A stretch of 64,000 nt of DNA from Corynebacterium flavescens (GCF_008693105.1 NZ_VXKK01000046.1:24051-88050); one strand, 5' to 3'. Counted from the first letter of the stretch, positions 36,083 to 46,434 are shown. Numbers and translations are program-made. Notes: generated by a model not told the origin, from the sequence alone.

Positions 36083-38596
36083 ATGACTTACGCCAATCTC
36101 ACTCAGGCACAGGCGCAGGAGCGTTCCCTCGCCATCGAGCTCTCCGCCTACCATGTGGACCTCGATCTTTCGGCCGTGCGCACCCACGACACCTTCCCGG
36201 TGCACACCCGCGTCGAATTGCGCACGGAAAGCCCAGAGCTCTTCCTCGACTACTTGGGCACCAGCGTCGAATCGCTCCTTATCAACGGCAGCGTTCAGTC
36301 CCCGCACTTCGAGGAAGGACGCCTCTATTTGCACCACCTTCCGGTGGAGGAGGATCTCGTCATTGAGGTATCCGGCACCTCCTCCTACTCGCGCACAGGC
36401 CAGGGCTTGCACCGCATGTTTGACCGCGCAGATGACACGATCTATCTCTATTCCCACCTCGAGCCCTCTGACGCGCGGCGCATCTTTCCCTGCTTTGACC
36501 AGCCGGATCTCAAGGCGCGTTTCTACGTGCGCATGCTCGCCCCGCAGGAGTGGCAGATCCTTTCCAATCAGCCGGTCGCCACGCGCGAAATAGAGGGCGA
36601 CTTCGCGTGGGTAACGTTTCACCCCACGCCGCCGCTCTCGACCTACCTCACCGCCTTCGCCGCGGGCCCATATGTCTCCCGCACGCGCTCTTGGACTTCT
36701 CCCGATGGCTTCCTGGACATCAAGCTCAGCGCCTTTTCTCGGGCTTCGATGGCCCAGTATGTGGATCATGAGATCCTAGACATCACCGCCGCCGGCCTCG
36801 ATTTCTTCCACGAGAGCTTCGGTTTCCCCTATCCCTGGGGCGAGTACAAATCCATCTTCGTCCCCGAGTACAACATCGGCGCCATGGAGAACCCCGGTCT
36901 AGTCACCTTTACCGAGACCTATCTCTTCCGCTCCCAGGCCACGCGCTCCCAGCATGCAGCGCGCACCAATACCATCCTCCACGAGATGTCCCACATGTGG
37001 TTCGGGGACCTCGTCACCCCGCGCTGGTGGGACGATCTCTGGCTCAAGGAATCCTTCGCCGAGTTCATGGGCGCGGATTCTTCGGTGGCTGCCACTGACT
37101 ATAGCGAGGCCTGGACCAACTTCGCCGGCCAGCGCAAGAACTGGGCCTACATGCAGGATCAGCTTCCCACTACCCATCCCATCAAGGCCGACATTCCTGA
37201 TGTTGACGCCGCGCGGCAGAACTTCGACGGCATTACCTACGCCAAGGGGGCCGCCGTGCTCAAGCAACTCGTACACTACGTGGGGCGCGAGAACTTCTAT
37301 GCTGGCGCGCGCGATTACTTCGCTGAGCACGCCTATTCCGCCGCCACTTTCGACGATCTCCTCACGGCATTGAAGGGACACAGCGACCGCGATCTCGATG
37401 CCTGGTCGCGCTCCTGGTTGCGCACCTGCGGGCCCGATACCCTCACCCCGCACCTTGAGACCGTAGGAGGCAAGATTTCCCGCCTGTCCATCGTGGCCGA
37501 GGCCGCCGAAGAAACGCGCCCGCACCGGCTGGTCGCCGCGCTTTACGACGACGCCTTGGAAAAGTACGCCTCCTTCGACGTCGACCTCCCAGCAGCAGGC
37601 ACAGAAACCACCATCGAGGAGGCGGCAGGCTTGGCTCGCCCCGCTCTTGTCCTGCTCAACGAGGGCGACTATACCTATGCCAAGGTCCGCTTCGATGCGA
37701 CCTCTCTGGAGACCCTGCGCGCAGGACTTTCGCGTATAGATGATGAACTATCACGCGCGGTGGTGTGGACCGCGTTGTGGAATCTCACCCGGGACGGCCT
37801 CTGGCCGGTGCGCGAGTATGTGGGCACCGTTGTGGAGCACGCCATCGCCGAATCAAACCCCACGCTACTCACCACGGCCTTGGCCAATGCGCGCTTCGCC
37901 ATCACTAACTTCCTGCCCGCCACCGCGCGCGAGGCCACCCGAGTCAGCTATGCCGACGACCTGTGGGCAATCCTGCGCGACGCTGCCCCCGGCTCCGACG
38001 CACAGCTCGTCCTCGCCCGCGCCAGCATCGCCGCCCTGGCGGATTCCCCCGCAGATACTGCGACACAGCGCCTGCGCGAGCTTTTAGCCGGGGAGCTTTC
38101 CGGGCTGCGCTTGGACCCGGACATCCGCTGGGCACTACTACGCGCCCTGAGTGCCAGGGACGCGGTTTCAACTGCCGAGCTCGATGCAGGAAAGGAGCGC
38201 GATTACACCCTCACCGGGCAGGCAGCACATCTTGGTGCTATTCATTCCTTCCCCAAGCCTGAACACAAACGCGAGGTCTTCGACCTGCTGCTCAGCCCGG
38301 GTGCCTTCTCGAATGCGGAGATAGACTCCTTGCTCCAGGCCTTCAACGCCCCGCGCTCGCAGAGCCTACGTGAGCCCTTCGCGGCGGAGTACTTCTCCCG
38401 CCTCGACGAGATCTGGAAGTCTCACCCCATCGAGATAGCCAACCGCCTCGTGCGCGGCCTCTATCCGGGCGTAGCCCAGGCCGATGCTGCTACCACCGAC
38501 TTCTTGGCCCAAGACCCGCCCCAAGCGCTGCGCCGCATCCTGCTCGAGTGCCAGGATAATCTGCGCCGCGCGCTGCGCGTGAGGGCCCTAAACTAA
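36083..38596 (+). CDS. pepN: Aminopeptidase N (M1 family metallopeptidase)
   Basis: 837 residues. The substrate/exopeptidase motif GAMEN occurs as NIGAMENPGL; the zinc site is HEMSH with the downstream Glu in WLKESFAEF. It has the long helical C-terminal domain of actinobacterial PepN. It removes N-terminal residues from peptides in the cytoplasm. The ATG at 36083 begins MTYANLTQ; an upstream in-frame TTG is less likely. The ribosome-binding site is weak. Confidence 0.9.
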   Translation: MTYANLTQAQAQERSLAIELSAYHVDLDLSAVRTHDTFPVHTRVELRTESPELFLDYLGTSVESLLINGSVQSPHFEEGRLYLHHLPVEEDLVIEVSGTSSYSRTGQGLHRMFDRADDTIYLYSHLEPSDARRIFPCFDQPDLKARFYVRMLAPQEWQILSNQPVATREIEGDFAWVTFHPTPPLSTYLTAFAAGPYVSRTRSWTSPDGFLDIKLSAFSRASMAQYVDHEILDITAAGLDFFHESFGFPYPWGEYKSIFVPEYNIGAMENPGLVTFTETYLFRSQATRSQHAARTNTILHEMSHMWFGDLVTPRWWDDLWLKESFAEFMGADSSVAATDYSEAWTNFAGQRKNWAYMQDQLPTTHPIKADIPDVDAARQNFDGITYAKGAAVLKQLVHYVGRENFYAGARDYFAEHAYSAATFDDLLTALKGHSDRDLDAWSRSWLRTCGPDTLTPHLETVGGKISRLSIVAEAAEETRPHRLVAALYDDALEKYASFDVDLPAAGTETTIEEAAGLARPALVLLNEGDYTYAKVRFDATSLETLRAGLSRIDDELSRAVVWTALWNLTRDGLWPVREYVGTVVEHAIAESNPTLLTTALANARFAITNFLPATAREATRVSYADDLWAILRDAAPGSDAQLVLARASIAALADSPADTATQRLRELLAGELSGLRLDPDIRWALLRALSARDAVSTAELDAGKERDYTLTGQAAHLGAIHSFPKPEHKREVFDLLLSPGAFSNAEIDSLLQAFNAPRSQSLREPFAAEYFSRLDEIWKSHPIEIANRLVRGLYPGVAQADAATTDFLAQDPPQALRRILLECQDNLRRALRVRALN

Positions 38597-38707
38597 AAGT
38601 CAACACAGGATGAGCTGCGCAACACACTGGGCCGCACGGGCCTAGCCGGCGAAATGCCCCTCGGATAAAACTGGAAGAAACAGGTTTTAAGTCCGGGGGG
38701 ATTTTTC

Positions 38708-39301
38708 ATGTCATCTACTGCTCAGCGCAGCGATCAAAAAGCAGCAACACAACAACCAGAGCTACAAGAGCCAACTGACCACGAACTCGTCCAGGCCTAT
38801 ATAGAAGGGGACAATAAGGCCTTTTCGGCCATCGTCGAAAGGCACCGCAAGCGCTTGACTTACGCCGCCCGCAAGTACACCCGCAGCGATGATGAGGCCC
38901 AAGACGTGGTCCAGGAGGCACTGTTGCGGGCCAGTTCCAAAATCCATACTTTCCGCCGCGAGGCCGCGCTGGGAACCTGGCTGCACCGTCTCGTCATGAA
39001 CAGCGGCTATGACTACCTCAATCACCGCGCGAACCGGGAGAATCTTTCCCTAGATTCGGCTGACTTTAGTGATGACCGCAACCCGCTGCTTTCTCACCAC
39101 CCCAACGCCGGGCTGGATGAGCATCTCACGCTCAAAGACGCCCTGGCCCTACTCCGGGAAGATCAGAGGACGGCACTCTACCTCACTGACATCGCAGGCT
39201 ATCCCATCTCCGAGGTTGCCGCGGCCCAGGGCGTGAGGCCAGGCACCATCAAGTCGCGGCGCTCACGGGCGCGGGAGGTATTGCGTGCTGCCATGACTTA
39301 G
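38708..39301 (+). CDS. sigM: ECF sigma factor SigM
   Basis: 197 residues with sigma region 2 (FSAIVERHRKRLTYAARKYTRSDDEAQDVVQEALLRASSK) and region 4 (LREDQRTALYLTDIAGYPISEVAAAQGVRPGTIKSRRSRARE). GGGGGG precedes the ATG. Placement just before trxB–trxA is conserved in corynebacteria and mycobacteria, where SigM responds to thiol or heat stress. No anti-sigma gene follows, unlike the mycobacterial rsmA arrangement. Confidence 0.88.
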   Translation: MSSTAQRSDQKAATQQPELQEPTDHELVQAYIEGDNKAFSAIVERHRKRLTYAARKYTRSDDEAQDVVQEALLRASSKIHTFRREAALGTWLHRLVMNSGYDYLNHRANRENLSLDSADFSDDRNPLLSHHPNAGLDEHLTLKDALALLREDQRTALYLTDIAGYPISEVAAAQGVRPGTIKSRRSRAREVLRAAMT

Positions 39302-39407
39302 AGCTTGACCGCTCTAGCTCCTCAAGTCCTTAAAATAGCGGGATAGTACTGCGTGGCGGGTAGTATCGACGGCGTTAAGAGTACGGACACAGTAAAGGGA
39401 GTTAGAA

Positions 39408-40334
39408 ATGACAGTCCACGATGTTGCCATCGTTGGTTCCGGCCCCGCCGGTTACACTGCAGCACTCTACGCGGCACGCGCCGAGCTTAAGCCCATCGTC
39501 TTCGAGGGATTTGAGTACGGCGGCGAGCTGATGAATACCACCGAGGTGGAGAACTACCCGGGCTTCCAGAAGGGCATTATGGGCCCGGAGCTCATGGAGG
39601 AGATGCGGGCGCAAGCTATCCGCTTCGGTGCTGATCTCCGCATGGAAGTAGTGGACTCCGTTGAGCTCGAATCTGAGATCAAGCGCCTGCATGTGGGCGA
39701 TGAGATCATCGAGGCCCGCGTGGTCATTCTCGCGACCGGCGCCGCGCCGCGCCACCTGGGAATCCCCGGCGAGGAAGAGCTTTCCGGGCGCGGTGTTTCT
39801 ACCTGTGCCACCTGTGACGGCTTCTTCTTCAAGGGCCACAACATCGTCGTCGTCGGCGGCGGTGACTCCGCCATGGAGGAGGCCACCTTCCTGACCAAGT
39901 TCGCCGAGACCGTCACCATTGTTAACCGCTCCGAGAACTTCCGAGCCTCCAAGATCATGCTGGAGCGCGCGAAGAACAATCCCAAGATTCGCTGGGAACT
40001 CAACAAGGTAGTTACCCTCGTCATCGAAGGCGAAGGCAAGGTCGCTGGCCTCGCCGTCAAGGACGTGCGCACCGGCGAGGAATCGCAGCTAGACGTCACC
40101 GCCATGTTCGTCGCCATCGGCAGCGATCCTCGTTCCGCCTTCCTCGACGGCCAGGTGGAGCTGAAGGAAGATGGATACGTTAAGGTACATGAGCCCTCCA
40201 CGCATACCTCCCTGCCGGGCGTCTTTGCCTGCGGAGACCTCGTGGACAATCATTACCAGCAAGCCATCACGGCCGCCGGCTCCGGCTGCCGCGCCGCGAT
40301 TGATGCGGAACACTACCTCGCGGAAAGCCGTTAG
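39408..40334 (+). CDS. trxB: Thioredoxin reductase
   Basis: 308 residues. FAD motif [20 protein letters not shown], redox-active CATC (Cys133/Cys136), NADPH motif [19 protein letters not shown], and the C-terminal FAD motif [24 protein letters not shown]. It reduces TrxA, whose gene follows after 6 bases. AAAGGGAG precedes the ATG. Confidence 0.95.
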   Translation: MTVHDVAIVGSGPAGYTAALYAARAELKPIVFEGFEYGGELMNTTEVENYPGFQKGIMGPELMEEMRAQAIRFGADLRMEVVDSVELESEIKRLHVGDEIIEARVVILATGAAPRHLGIPGEEELSGRGVSTCATCDGFFFKGHNIVVVGGGDSAMEEATFLTKFAETVTIVNRSENFRASKIMLERAKNNPKIRWELNKVVTLVIEGEGKVAGLAVKDVRTGEESQLDVTAMFVAIGSDPRSAFLDGQVELKEDGYVKVHEPSTHTSLPGVFACGDLVDNHYQQAITAAGSGCRAAIDAEHYLAESR

Positions 40335-40340
40335 AGAATC

Positions 40341-40664
40341 ATGAGCAATGTAAAAGATGTGACAGCTGAGACCTTCCGTAACGAGGTCATCGAGGCGGAT
40401 AAGCCCGTCGTCGTCGACTTCTGGGCGGATTGGTGCGGCCCCTGCAAGAAGCTTTCCCCCCTCCTCGATCAGATCGCCGAGGAAATGGCGGAGGAAGTAA
40501 GCGTGGTCAAGGTCAACGTGGACGAGCAACGCAATCTGGGCGCCATGTTCCAGATCATGTCCCTGCCTTCCGTGCTCATTTTCAACAAGGGCGAGAAGGT
40601 CGATGAGTTCGTCGGCTTGCGTTCTAAGGCTGACATCGTGGCGCAGATTCGAAAGCAGCTATAG
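40341..40664 (+). CDS. trxA: Thioredoxin
   Basis: 107 residues with the active site WADWCGPCKKL (Cys32/Cys35), the cis-Pro loop SLPSVLIFNKGEK and full thioredoxin length. Forms an operon with trxB. Confidence 0.95.
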   Translation: MSNVKDVTAETFRNEVIEADKPVVVDFWADWCGPCKKLSPLLDQIAEEMAEEVSVVKVNVDEQRNLGAMFQIMSLPSVLIFNKGEKVDEFVGLRSKADIVAQIRKQL

Positions 40665-40733
40665 CTGCGTTATCCTAATTTGGACTAATGCATTTTTGCG
40701 TCAATGGATAGGCAGCAAATGAAAGGGGCAGGT

Positions 40734-41915
40734 GTGAATCGTGTACTACGCGTAGGTGACCGCAGCGTTCGTGCGGCTGAGGCACGTGCAACGCTGGCAC
40801 GGCTCGGCCTGTTATCGGATTACCCCGGTGAGGTCGCCGATTGGAAGCGCCAGAAATACTCGGAGGAAGATAAGTACTTCGATCCTGCGCTCTCCGAGGT
40901 CATCAAGGCATTTCAGCAGTCGCGCGGCGTCCTGCCCACGGGCGTTATTGATGAGCTGACCCTGCGCGAGCTGCGCCAGGCATCCTATACCTTGGGCGCG
41001 CGCGTCCTCTTCTATGAGCCGGGCTCCGAGCTCGTGGGCGATGACGTAGCCCAACTGCAAGAACAGCTCCAAGAGCTGGGCTTCTACCGCAGCCGCGTAG
41101 ATGGCCACTTCGGCCCAGATACCCATGCCGCCCTGACGGAGTACCAGCTCAACTACGGGCTGCAAAATGACGGCGTATGCGGGCCCACCACCATCGGTGC
41201 CCTCAACCTGCTCGGCCGCCGGATCACCGGTGGCTCCGCGCACAACATCCAAGAGCGCGAGCGCGTTCGCAATGCCGGGCCTAAGTTGGCCGGCAAGCGC
41301 GTGGTCATCGATCCTGCCCTCGGCGGCAACCATGCTGGACAAATGGTACAGGGCTGTTATGGCGAGATCAGCGAGCAAGAAATCCTCTGGGATCTCACGC
41401 AGCGTATCGAAGGTCGCATGATTGCGGCAGGCATGGAAACCATCATCTCCCGCCCGCCGAATGACGATCCCTCGATCAAGGACCGCGCTGATCTAGCCAA
41501 TGCCTTTGGTGCCGACTTGGTCATCTCCTTGGCCTGCGATCAATACAAGAATGACAAAGCCAATGGAGTTTCCTCCTACTTCTTCGGTTCAGAGGCCAGT
41601 AATTCCTCCCTCATTGGTGAGACTCTCTCGGGATTCATTCAGCGCGAAATCTGCGCTCGCACCCAGCTGCGCAATTGCTGGAACCACGGTCGCACCTGGG
41701 ACTTGCTCCGCCTTACCCAAATGCCGGTAGTGCAGGTATTTTTGGGCTATCTCACCAACCCCGGGGACGTATCAATACTAACCAACCCCTCGGCCCGTGA
41801 TGACATCGCGGAAGCTATTGTGGTCTCAGTCAAGCGCCTCTACCTGCTCGATGAGGACACCGCCATCACCGGCACGTATAAGTTCTCCGAACTCCTCCAA
41901 GCCGAGCGTTCTTAA
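40734..41915 (+). CDS. cwlM: CwlM-like pseudo-amidase (peptidoglycan synthesis regulator)
   Basis: 393 residues from a GTG that follows AAAGGGG. Two peptidoglycan-binding repeats (~5–85 and ~100–160) precede an amidase_3 domain (~185–385). The usual zinc His of IDPGHGG is missing: residues 192–198 read IDPALGG. The second ligand of the SIHaN motif is also gone (LVISLACDQ, 262–270). Glu216 remains at the middle ligand position. In mycobacteria CwlM is a cytoplasmic activator of MurA and partner of MurJ, not an amidase; this loss of ligands and the lack of a signal peptide agree. Confidence 0.87.
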   Translation: MNRVLRVGDRSVRAAEARATLARLGLLSDYPGEVADWKRQKYSEEDKYFDPALSEVIKAFQQSRGVLPTGVIDELTLRELRQASYTLGARVLFYEPGSELVGDDVAQLQEQLQELGFYRSRVDGHFGPDTHAALTEYQLNYGLQNDGVCGPTTIGALNLLGRRITGGSAHNIQERERVRNAGPKLAGKRVVIDPALGGNHAGQMVQGCYGEISEQEILWDLTQRIEGRMIAAGMETIISRPPNDDPSIKDRADLANAFGADLVISLACDQYKNDKANGVSSYFFGSEASNSSLIGETLSGFIQREICARTQLRNCWNHGRTWDLLRLTQMPVVQVFLGYLTNPGDVSILTNPSARDDIAEAIVVSVKRLYLLDEDTAITGTYKFSELLQAERS

Positions 41916-42067
41916 GCGGTTCTTCGGGGAGTAACAGATAAGAAGCGAGTCCCTTGTCGGTATTCCCCGGGATCATGACCACCGCACAGTCCTAGTCCTG
42001 CCCATTGTAGGTTTCCCCACCGGGGTGTGTTTTGGGGTGCCGGAAGTCGCCGTTAGGCGGTGTTGCC

Positions 42068-43075
42068 CTAACGGCTAGTATGCGGGGGCTGCCAGACTAC
42101 TGTCCCGCCCTTACGGGCCAGGCGCCCGCGGCGTGGTGGCGCATTCGGATCATCCTCGTTGATGCCGTTGTGATAACTACACAAGGTCACCAGGTTGGCA
42201 ACGTTAGTCTCCCCGCCGTGCTTCCACGGGGTGAGATGGTGAAACTGCCCTCTTTCTGCTGGGGTGTTACAGCCCGGCCACGCACACGTAGGGTGCTCTG
42301 CTGCCAGCATTGTGCGCTGCTTAACCGATGCGAATCGCTCAAAGCGGTACAAGTCCACCGGCCCCTGCGTGCGGCTGATGATGGTGACAAGTCCTTCGTT
42401 GGCGCAGGCGCGTTCCACAAGTTGCGTACCGGTGATAACAGTCCCACTGGTGGTGCGTACTACAACATCATCGCGCTCGCGGCGCAGGATTGTGCCGTAG
42501 TCCTCCAACTGGAGGACTGCCATAGTCGTCACACGAGTACGCGCAGCCGGGGCCCCGTCCGCCTTGCCGAGCATGCGGGCGATAAAACTTGCCCCTGGCC
42601 GCTTATGATCAATGACCCGGAAAGCATCTGCCATATCCAACCCATTGCCGGTCACGGTCAAGGTAGCCAGCCCATTGGGGTGCTGGCGCAACATCGCGCG
42701 CTCGCAATACGTGCGGGGGACACGCATTTCACGCAGCCGGCGCCTGGCTACCGCAGTAACCTGCTCGCTGGGCGTGGCGCATAACTCTACGCGCAGGTTC
42801 CACGTGGCCAGGCGCCCTTGAACGCGGCGGGTAAAAGATTCGATGTGGTGCAGGGTGCTCAGAGTGTGCCCGTTGCGCCTGGCTGCATTAACGGCCGAGC
42901 GTTGCTTGCCGCTGTAGGGTGTGGGGCCGAAGTAGATGGCGTGCAGGCCTATAAGCTCGGCGGCATCCTGTGTGCTGGCCCCTATCTTTTCAAGGTCCGG
43001 TGCAGATAGCCCCGAGCACTCAGCAACGAGGTCAACACCCCGGCTAAGTTGTGCGAAATACTCCTGCAAGCCCAT
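42068..43075 (-). CDS. HNH endonuclease-domain protein (13E12/DUF222-like)
   Basis: 335 residues from an ATG at 43073–43075. The C-terminal HNH motif is clear: CAWPGC (metal Cys pair), QFHHLTPWKHGGETNVANLVTLCSYHN (HH…N…H). The helical N-terminal domain resembles the DUF222-type repeat proteins common in actinobacteria, often present in several copies. No mobile-element ends were found. It interrupts the usual cwlM–parB neighbourhood and lies next to inverted DnaA boxes. A hairpin (42049–42056 with 42068–42075) overlaps its stop codon. Confidence 0.78.
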   Translation of the reverse strand: MGLQEYFAQLSRGVDLVAECSGLSAPDLEKIGASTQDAAELIGLHAIYFGPTPYSGKQRSAVNAARRNGHTLSTLHHIESFTRRVQGRLATWNLRVELCATPSEQVTAVARRRLREMRVPRTYCERAMLRQHPNGLATLTVTGNGLDMADAFRVIDHKRPGASFIARMLGKADGAPAARTRVTTMAVLQLEDYGTILRRERDDVVVRTTSGTVITGTQLVERACANEGLVTIISRTQGPVDLYRFERFASVKQRTMLAAEHPTCAWPGCNTPAERGQFHHLTPWKHGGETNVANLVTLCSYHNGINEDDPNAPPRRGRLARKGGTVVWQPPHTSR

Positions 43076-43139
43076 GACCGCCACGCTAAGACACCGCCCA
43101 CCGCCGCGACAATCCCCAACCCGCACCCAGTAAGGAAAC

Positions 43140-43176
43140 TGTGGATAACCCACCAGGCCCGGTGCGGTTATCCACA
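43140..43176. promoter_or_regulatory. Inverted pair of consensus DnaA boxes
   Basis: TGTGGATAA (43140–43148) and TTATCCACA (43168–43176) face each other in a larger inverted repeat, CTGTGGATAACC…GGTTATCCACAG, with a ~14-base spacer. It lies in the 229-base gap between the HNH gene and the gene downstream of parB. It could bind DnaA, or act as a hairpin in RNA. Confidence 0.75.
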
Positions 43177-43304
43177 GCCGGGCCGCCTAACCAGAACTTG
43201 GCAGTGCAATAGCAAAGCCATCCGACCTATCCTGAATGATCGGGCTCATGCGGAGACTGGAAGAACCTCTTAAGTCCTGCCCGGCTTCTGTGAGGCACCC
43301 ACCT

Positions 43305-43880
43305 CTAGGCCAGGGCCTGGGCCAAGAGGTCCTCAGCGGCGGCGGCCGTGAGCAAATCAAACTTCGGGGGAAGTTCGAGGCGCAGGCGCGGGGTAATGGG
43401 ATGGTCGCGGATAACGCTAAACCCAGCCGATTCCAAAGACTCCACCGGCGGCAGACCGATGAATGCGGGTTTGCTGCCTAGAAGCGCGCGAGCCTCATTG
43501 TGGTCGCGGTATCCAAAGGCCTCGACGGCGGGGAAGTTGCGGGAGCTGAGGTTCATAATCGCGGCGTCGACAAGCACGGTGTCAAGACCGCGCAGGGCGC
43601 ACTCGGGGTTGATGAATATCGAGCTGAGGAATACCGCGTCCTCAGAAAGGGGAGCGGTGGGCATCTTCGCAACCCCGGGCGCGAGATCGCGCGAGCAGAA
43701 GAAGATGGTGGCCTTATCCGCGATGCTAAAACCGCACTCCCCAAAGAGGATGAGAGCGGCGGAGATCCAAGCCTCCTTCTCGAAAGCCGGATCGGAAACG
43801 GTGGTTTTGAGCTCCCAAAAGACCGACTTGGCGGCCAAAGGATGAATGACCGAACCCTCATGCACCGTCTCAAGTGGCAT
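43305..43880 (-). CDS. Conserved protein downstream of parB (Rv3916c-like)
   Basis: 191 residues, directly after parB (TAAATG: stop followed at once by start). In M. tuberculosis Rv3916c occupies the same place after parB (Rv3917c). The sequence has alternating β/α segments and two blocks resembling an acyltransferase fold (VAKMPTAPLSEDAVFLSSIFINPECALRG…DTVLVDAAIMNLSSRNFPAVEAFGYRD), suggesting a GNAT-like protein. No catalytic residue can be assigned. Function unknown. Confidence 0.65.
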   Translation of the reverse strand: MPLETVHEGSVIHPLAAKSVFWELKTTVSDPAFEKEAWISAALILFGECGFSIADKATIFFCSRDLAPGVAKMPTAPLSEDAVFLSSIFINPECALRGLDTVLVDAAIMNLSSRNFPAVEAFGYRDHNEARALLGSKPAFIGLPPVESLESAGFSVIRDHPITPRLRLELPPKFDLLTAAAAEDLLAQALA

Positions 43881-44906
43881 TTATTGCCCTTCGATGAGGG
43901 ACATGATGCGCTCGAAGTCTGCCTGGTCGCCGAACTCGACCACCATCTTTCCTTTGCGCTTACCCATGGTGACGGTGACCTTGGTATCGAAACGGTCCGC
44001 GAGGCGCTCCGCGGAATGGGTGAAGAACTGCGGCTGCGGGGCAGGCTCCTTCTTGGCAGACTTAGCGGGCGCGCCCTCCCTCTTGTACAGAGTGACGGCC
44101 TCCTCCGTGGCACGCACAGACAGCCCTTCCGCAATGACGCGATCAGCAATAAGATCCATTGCTGCTGGATCACTCAGACCTAGGATGGCGCGGGCGTGCC
44201 CGGCACTCAATGTGCCAGCAGCTACGCGCTTCTGCACCGATACCGGCAGGCGCAGGAGGCGAATCATGTTGGTCACCTGCGGGCGCGAGCGCCCGATGCG
44301 ATCAGCCAACTCATTCTGAGTAACGCCAAATTCCTCGAGCAACTGCTGGTAGGCATGTGCCTCTTCGAGTGGGTTGAGCTGGACGCGGTGGATATTCTCC
44401 AGCAGTGCGTCACGCAGCAGAGCATCATCCTTGGTATCGCGGACGATGGCAGGAATGGTGGCCAAACCAGCCTTGGCGGATGCGCGCCAGCGGCGCTCAC
44501 CCATGATGAGCTCAAAGCCGCCATCTGACGCGGGACGGACAACCACGGGCTGCAGCAGCCCAAACTCACGAATGGAGTGGACAAGCTCCTCGAGTGTTGC
44601 CTCATCGAAGACGGCACGCGGCTGCTGGGGGTTGGGAGAAATCTCTCCGATGGGAATCTCGCGGTAGGTGGCGCCGATGGCCGCGGGGCGAGCCTGGCGC
44701 TTGGAGGAGCCACCGGACTGGGAAATGGTGGGCGCGCCCTTTACCTTCTTGCCTTCGCCGGAAGCCTCCTTGGAGGAGGTAGCATTGCCCAGAATGATGT
44801 CGGCGGCGCTGTTTCCCAGGCGGGGTCGACGGCTGGGAGCTTCGTTTCCGGAGGGGATGAGCGCGGCTAGGCCCTTGCCTAGACCTCGTTGTTTTTGCTC
44901 TGACAT
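43881..44906 (-). CDS. parB: Chromosome-partitioning protein ParB (CTPase, parS-binding)
   Basis: 341 residues. N-terminal [14 protein letters not shown]; the CTP/ParB boxes [31 protein letters not shown] and [15 protein letters not shown]; the helix-turn-helix [30 protein letters not shown] region (here [18 protein letters not shown]); and the C-terminal dimer domain. It binds the parS sites at 6–24 kb and works with ParA seven bases upstream. Confidence 0.95.
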   Translation of the reverse strand: MSEQKQRGLGKGLAALIPSGNEAPSRRPRLGNSAADIILGNATSSKEASGEGKKVKGAPTISQSGGSSKRQARPAAIGATYREIPIGEISPNPQQPRAVFDEATLEELVHSIREFGLLQPVVVRPASDGGFELIMGERRWRASAKAGLATIPAIVRDTKDDALLRDALLENIHRVQLNPLEEAHAYQQLLEEFGVTQNELADRIGRSRPQVTNMIRLLRLPVSVQKRVAAGTLSAGHARAILGLSDPAAMDLIADRVIAEGLSVRATEEAVTLYKREGAPAKSAKKEPAPQPQFFTHSAERLADRFDTKVTVTMGKRKGKMVVEFGDQADFERIMSLIEGQ

Positions 44907-44913
44907 ATCTTGT

Positions 44914-45762
44914 CTATCCTTCCAGTTCCGCGAAGATTTCCGGGCTCACGCCGATGGCGCCGGTAGAGGGGTGCGGTACATAATCGCCCCGGGCATCGAG
45001 TTCACGGGCGGCGGCGAGGTAGGCGCGGGCGCCAGTGGAGGCGGGATCATAATCAATGACGGTCTTGCCATAGCCGGGTGCCTCAGAAACACGCACGGAG
45101 CGCGGGATGACATTGCCAAGTACCACGGCGCCGAATTGCTCCCTCACCTCGTTGACAACCTGCTGCGCCAGCTTGGTGCGCGCGTCATACATAGTCAAAA
45201 GAACGGCGGAGATATGCAGCTCCTGGTTGAGATGCTGGCGAATCATGGAGATATTGCCCAACAGCTGTCCCACGCCCTCGAGCGCGTAGTACTCGCACTG
45301 AATGGGAATGATGATCTCTTCCGCACAAGTCATGGCGTTGATGGTGAGCAGGCCCAAGGAGGGAGGGCAATCGATGAATACGTATTCAAAACCCTGCTCC
45401 TCAATGAAACCATTATGCAGCGCATCGTAGAGACGGAACTCCCTGCGCACGAGCGAGACCATCTCGATTTCGGCGCCAGCCAGATCGATGGTGGCAGGGA
45501 TGCAATAGAGGTTCTCGGAGCTAGGGGAGGTCTGCATGGCCTGCTCCGCCGAGCAATCACCGAGCAAAACCTCGTAGCTGGACTTGGTCCCTGTGGTGTG
45601 TTCAGCGCCCACTGCGGTTGACGCATTACCCTGTGGATCCAGGTCTATCACCAGGACTTTTTTTCCGTCCTCTGCCAGAGCCGCCGCCAGGTTCACAGCA
45701 CTGGTAGTTTTGCCTACTCCGCCCTTTTGATTGGCGATGGTAATAAGACGTGGAATTGTCAT
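44914..45762 (-). CDS. parA: Chromosome-partitioning ATPase ParA
   Basis: 282 residues. Deviant Walker [21 protein letters not shown], switch motifs DLDPQGNAS and [14 protein letters not shown]. Drives origin segregation with ParB. It starts 10 bases after rsmG ends. Confidence 0.95.
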   Translation of the reverse strand: MTIPRLITIANQKGGVGKTTSAVNLAAALAEDGKKVLVIDLDPQGNASTAVGAEHTTGTKSSYEVLLGDCSAEQAMQTSPSSENLYCIPATIDLAGAEIEMVSLVRREFRLYDALHNGFIEEQGFEYVFIDCPPSLGLLTINAMTCAEEIIIPIQCEYYALEGVGQLLGNISMIRQHLNQELHISAVLLTMYDARTKLAQQVVNEVREQFGAVVLGNVIPRSVRVSEAPGYGKTVIDYDPASTGARAYLAAARELDARGDYVPHPSTGAIGVSPEIFAELEG

Positions 45763-45772
45763 GGACTCTACC

Positions 45773-46381
45773 TTAGTTCACGCGGGGAACACGGATAATC
45801 GTAGTTCCCTCAATGGTCTCTACCTGTGCTTTTCCTCCGCCGGCGCGTTTTATCTCCGCGGCGTCACGCTCCAGTTCCTCGAGCACGGAACTGCCCTTGA
45901 GCGCGATCATTTCACCGCCCTTGCGCACGAGCGGCAGGGACCACTTGGCGAGCTTGCCCAGGGGAGCGACCGCCCGCGAGGTGACAACATCAGCACCTGC
46001 CACGGCCTTCTTTACTGGGCCCTCCTCGGCACGCCCACGGATGACCGTGACGTTGTCGAGTCCGAGCAGCTCTACGACCTCGGAAAGGTAATTGGAACGC
46101 TTCAGCAGCGGCTCGACTAGGGTCAGTTGGAGATCGGGCCGTGCAATAGCCAGGGGAATACCCGGCAGGCCGGCCCCTGATCCCACGTCAACCACGCGGG
46201 CGCCCGTGGGGATGACGCTATTGACGACGGCGCAATTGAGGATGTGGCGCTCCCACAGGCGCGGCACCTCGCGGGGACCGATAAAACCACGAATGGACCC
46301 GTCGGTGGCCAGGGAATCGTGATAAGCCTGCGCAAGGGCAAGGCGAGGGCCAAATACTTCAGACGGGTCCAGCACGGACAA
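45773..46381 (-). CDS. rsmG: 16S rRNA (guanine527-N7)-methyltransferase
   Basis: 202 residues. SAM motif [53 protein letters not shown]; GidB fold. Methylates helix 18 of 16S rRNA; loss gives low-level streptomycin resistance in many bacteria. No jag gene lies in the 53-base gap to yidC, whereas mycobacteria have one there. Confidence 0.93.
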   Translation of the reverse strand: MSVLDPSEVFGPRLALAQAYHDSLATDGSIRGFIGPREVPRLWERHILNCAVVNSVIPTGARVVDVGSGAGLPGIPLAIARPDLQLTLVEPLLKRSNYLSEVVELLGLDNVTVIRGRAEEGPVKKAVAGADVVTSRAVAPLGKLAKWSLPLVRKGGEMIALKGSSVLEELERDAAEIKRAGGGKAQVETIEGTTIIRVPRVN

Positions 46382-46434
46382 GGGAGCTCCTCGGATCAGG
46401 AAGTGTCGATACTGATAAAAGTACCGACACTAAA

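Noticed and set aside
39302..39407. SigH/SigM-type promoter ahead of trxB
   Set aside because: A CGTTAA near 39372 resembles the -10, but no GGAAT/GGGAAC-like -35 lies at the proper distance.
42032..42784. 250-residue rightward frame
   Set aside because: Antisense to the HNH gene, whose metal-binding motif confirms the other strand.
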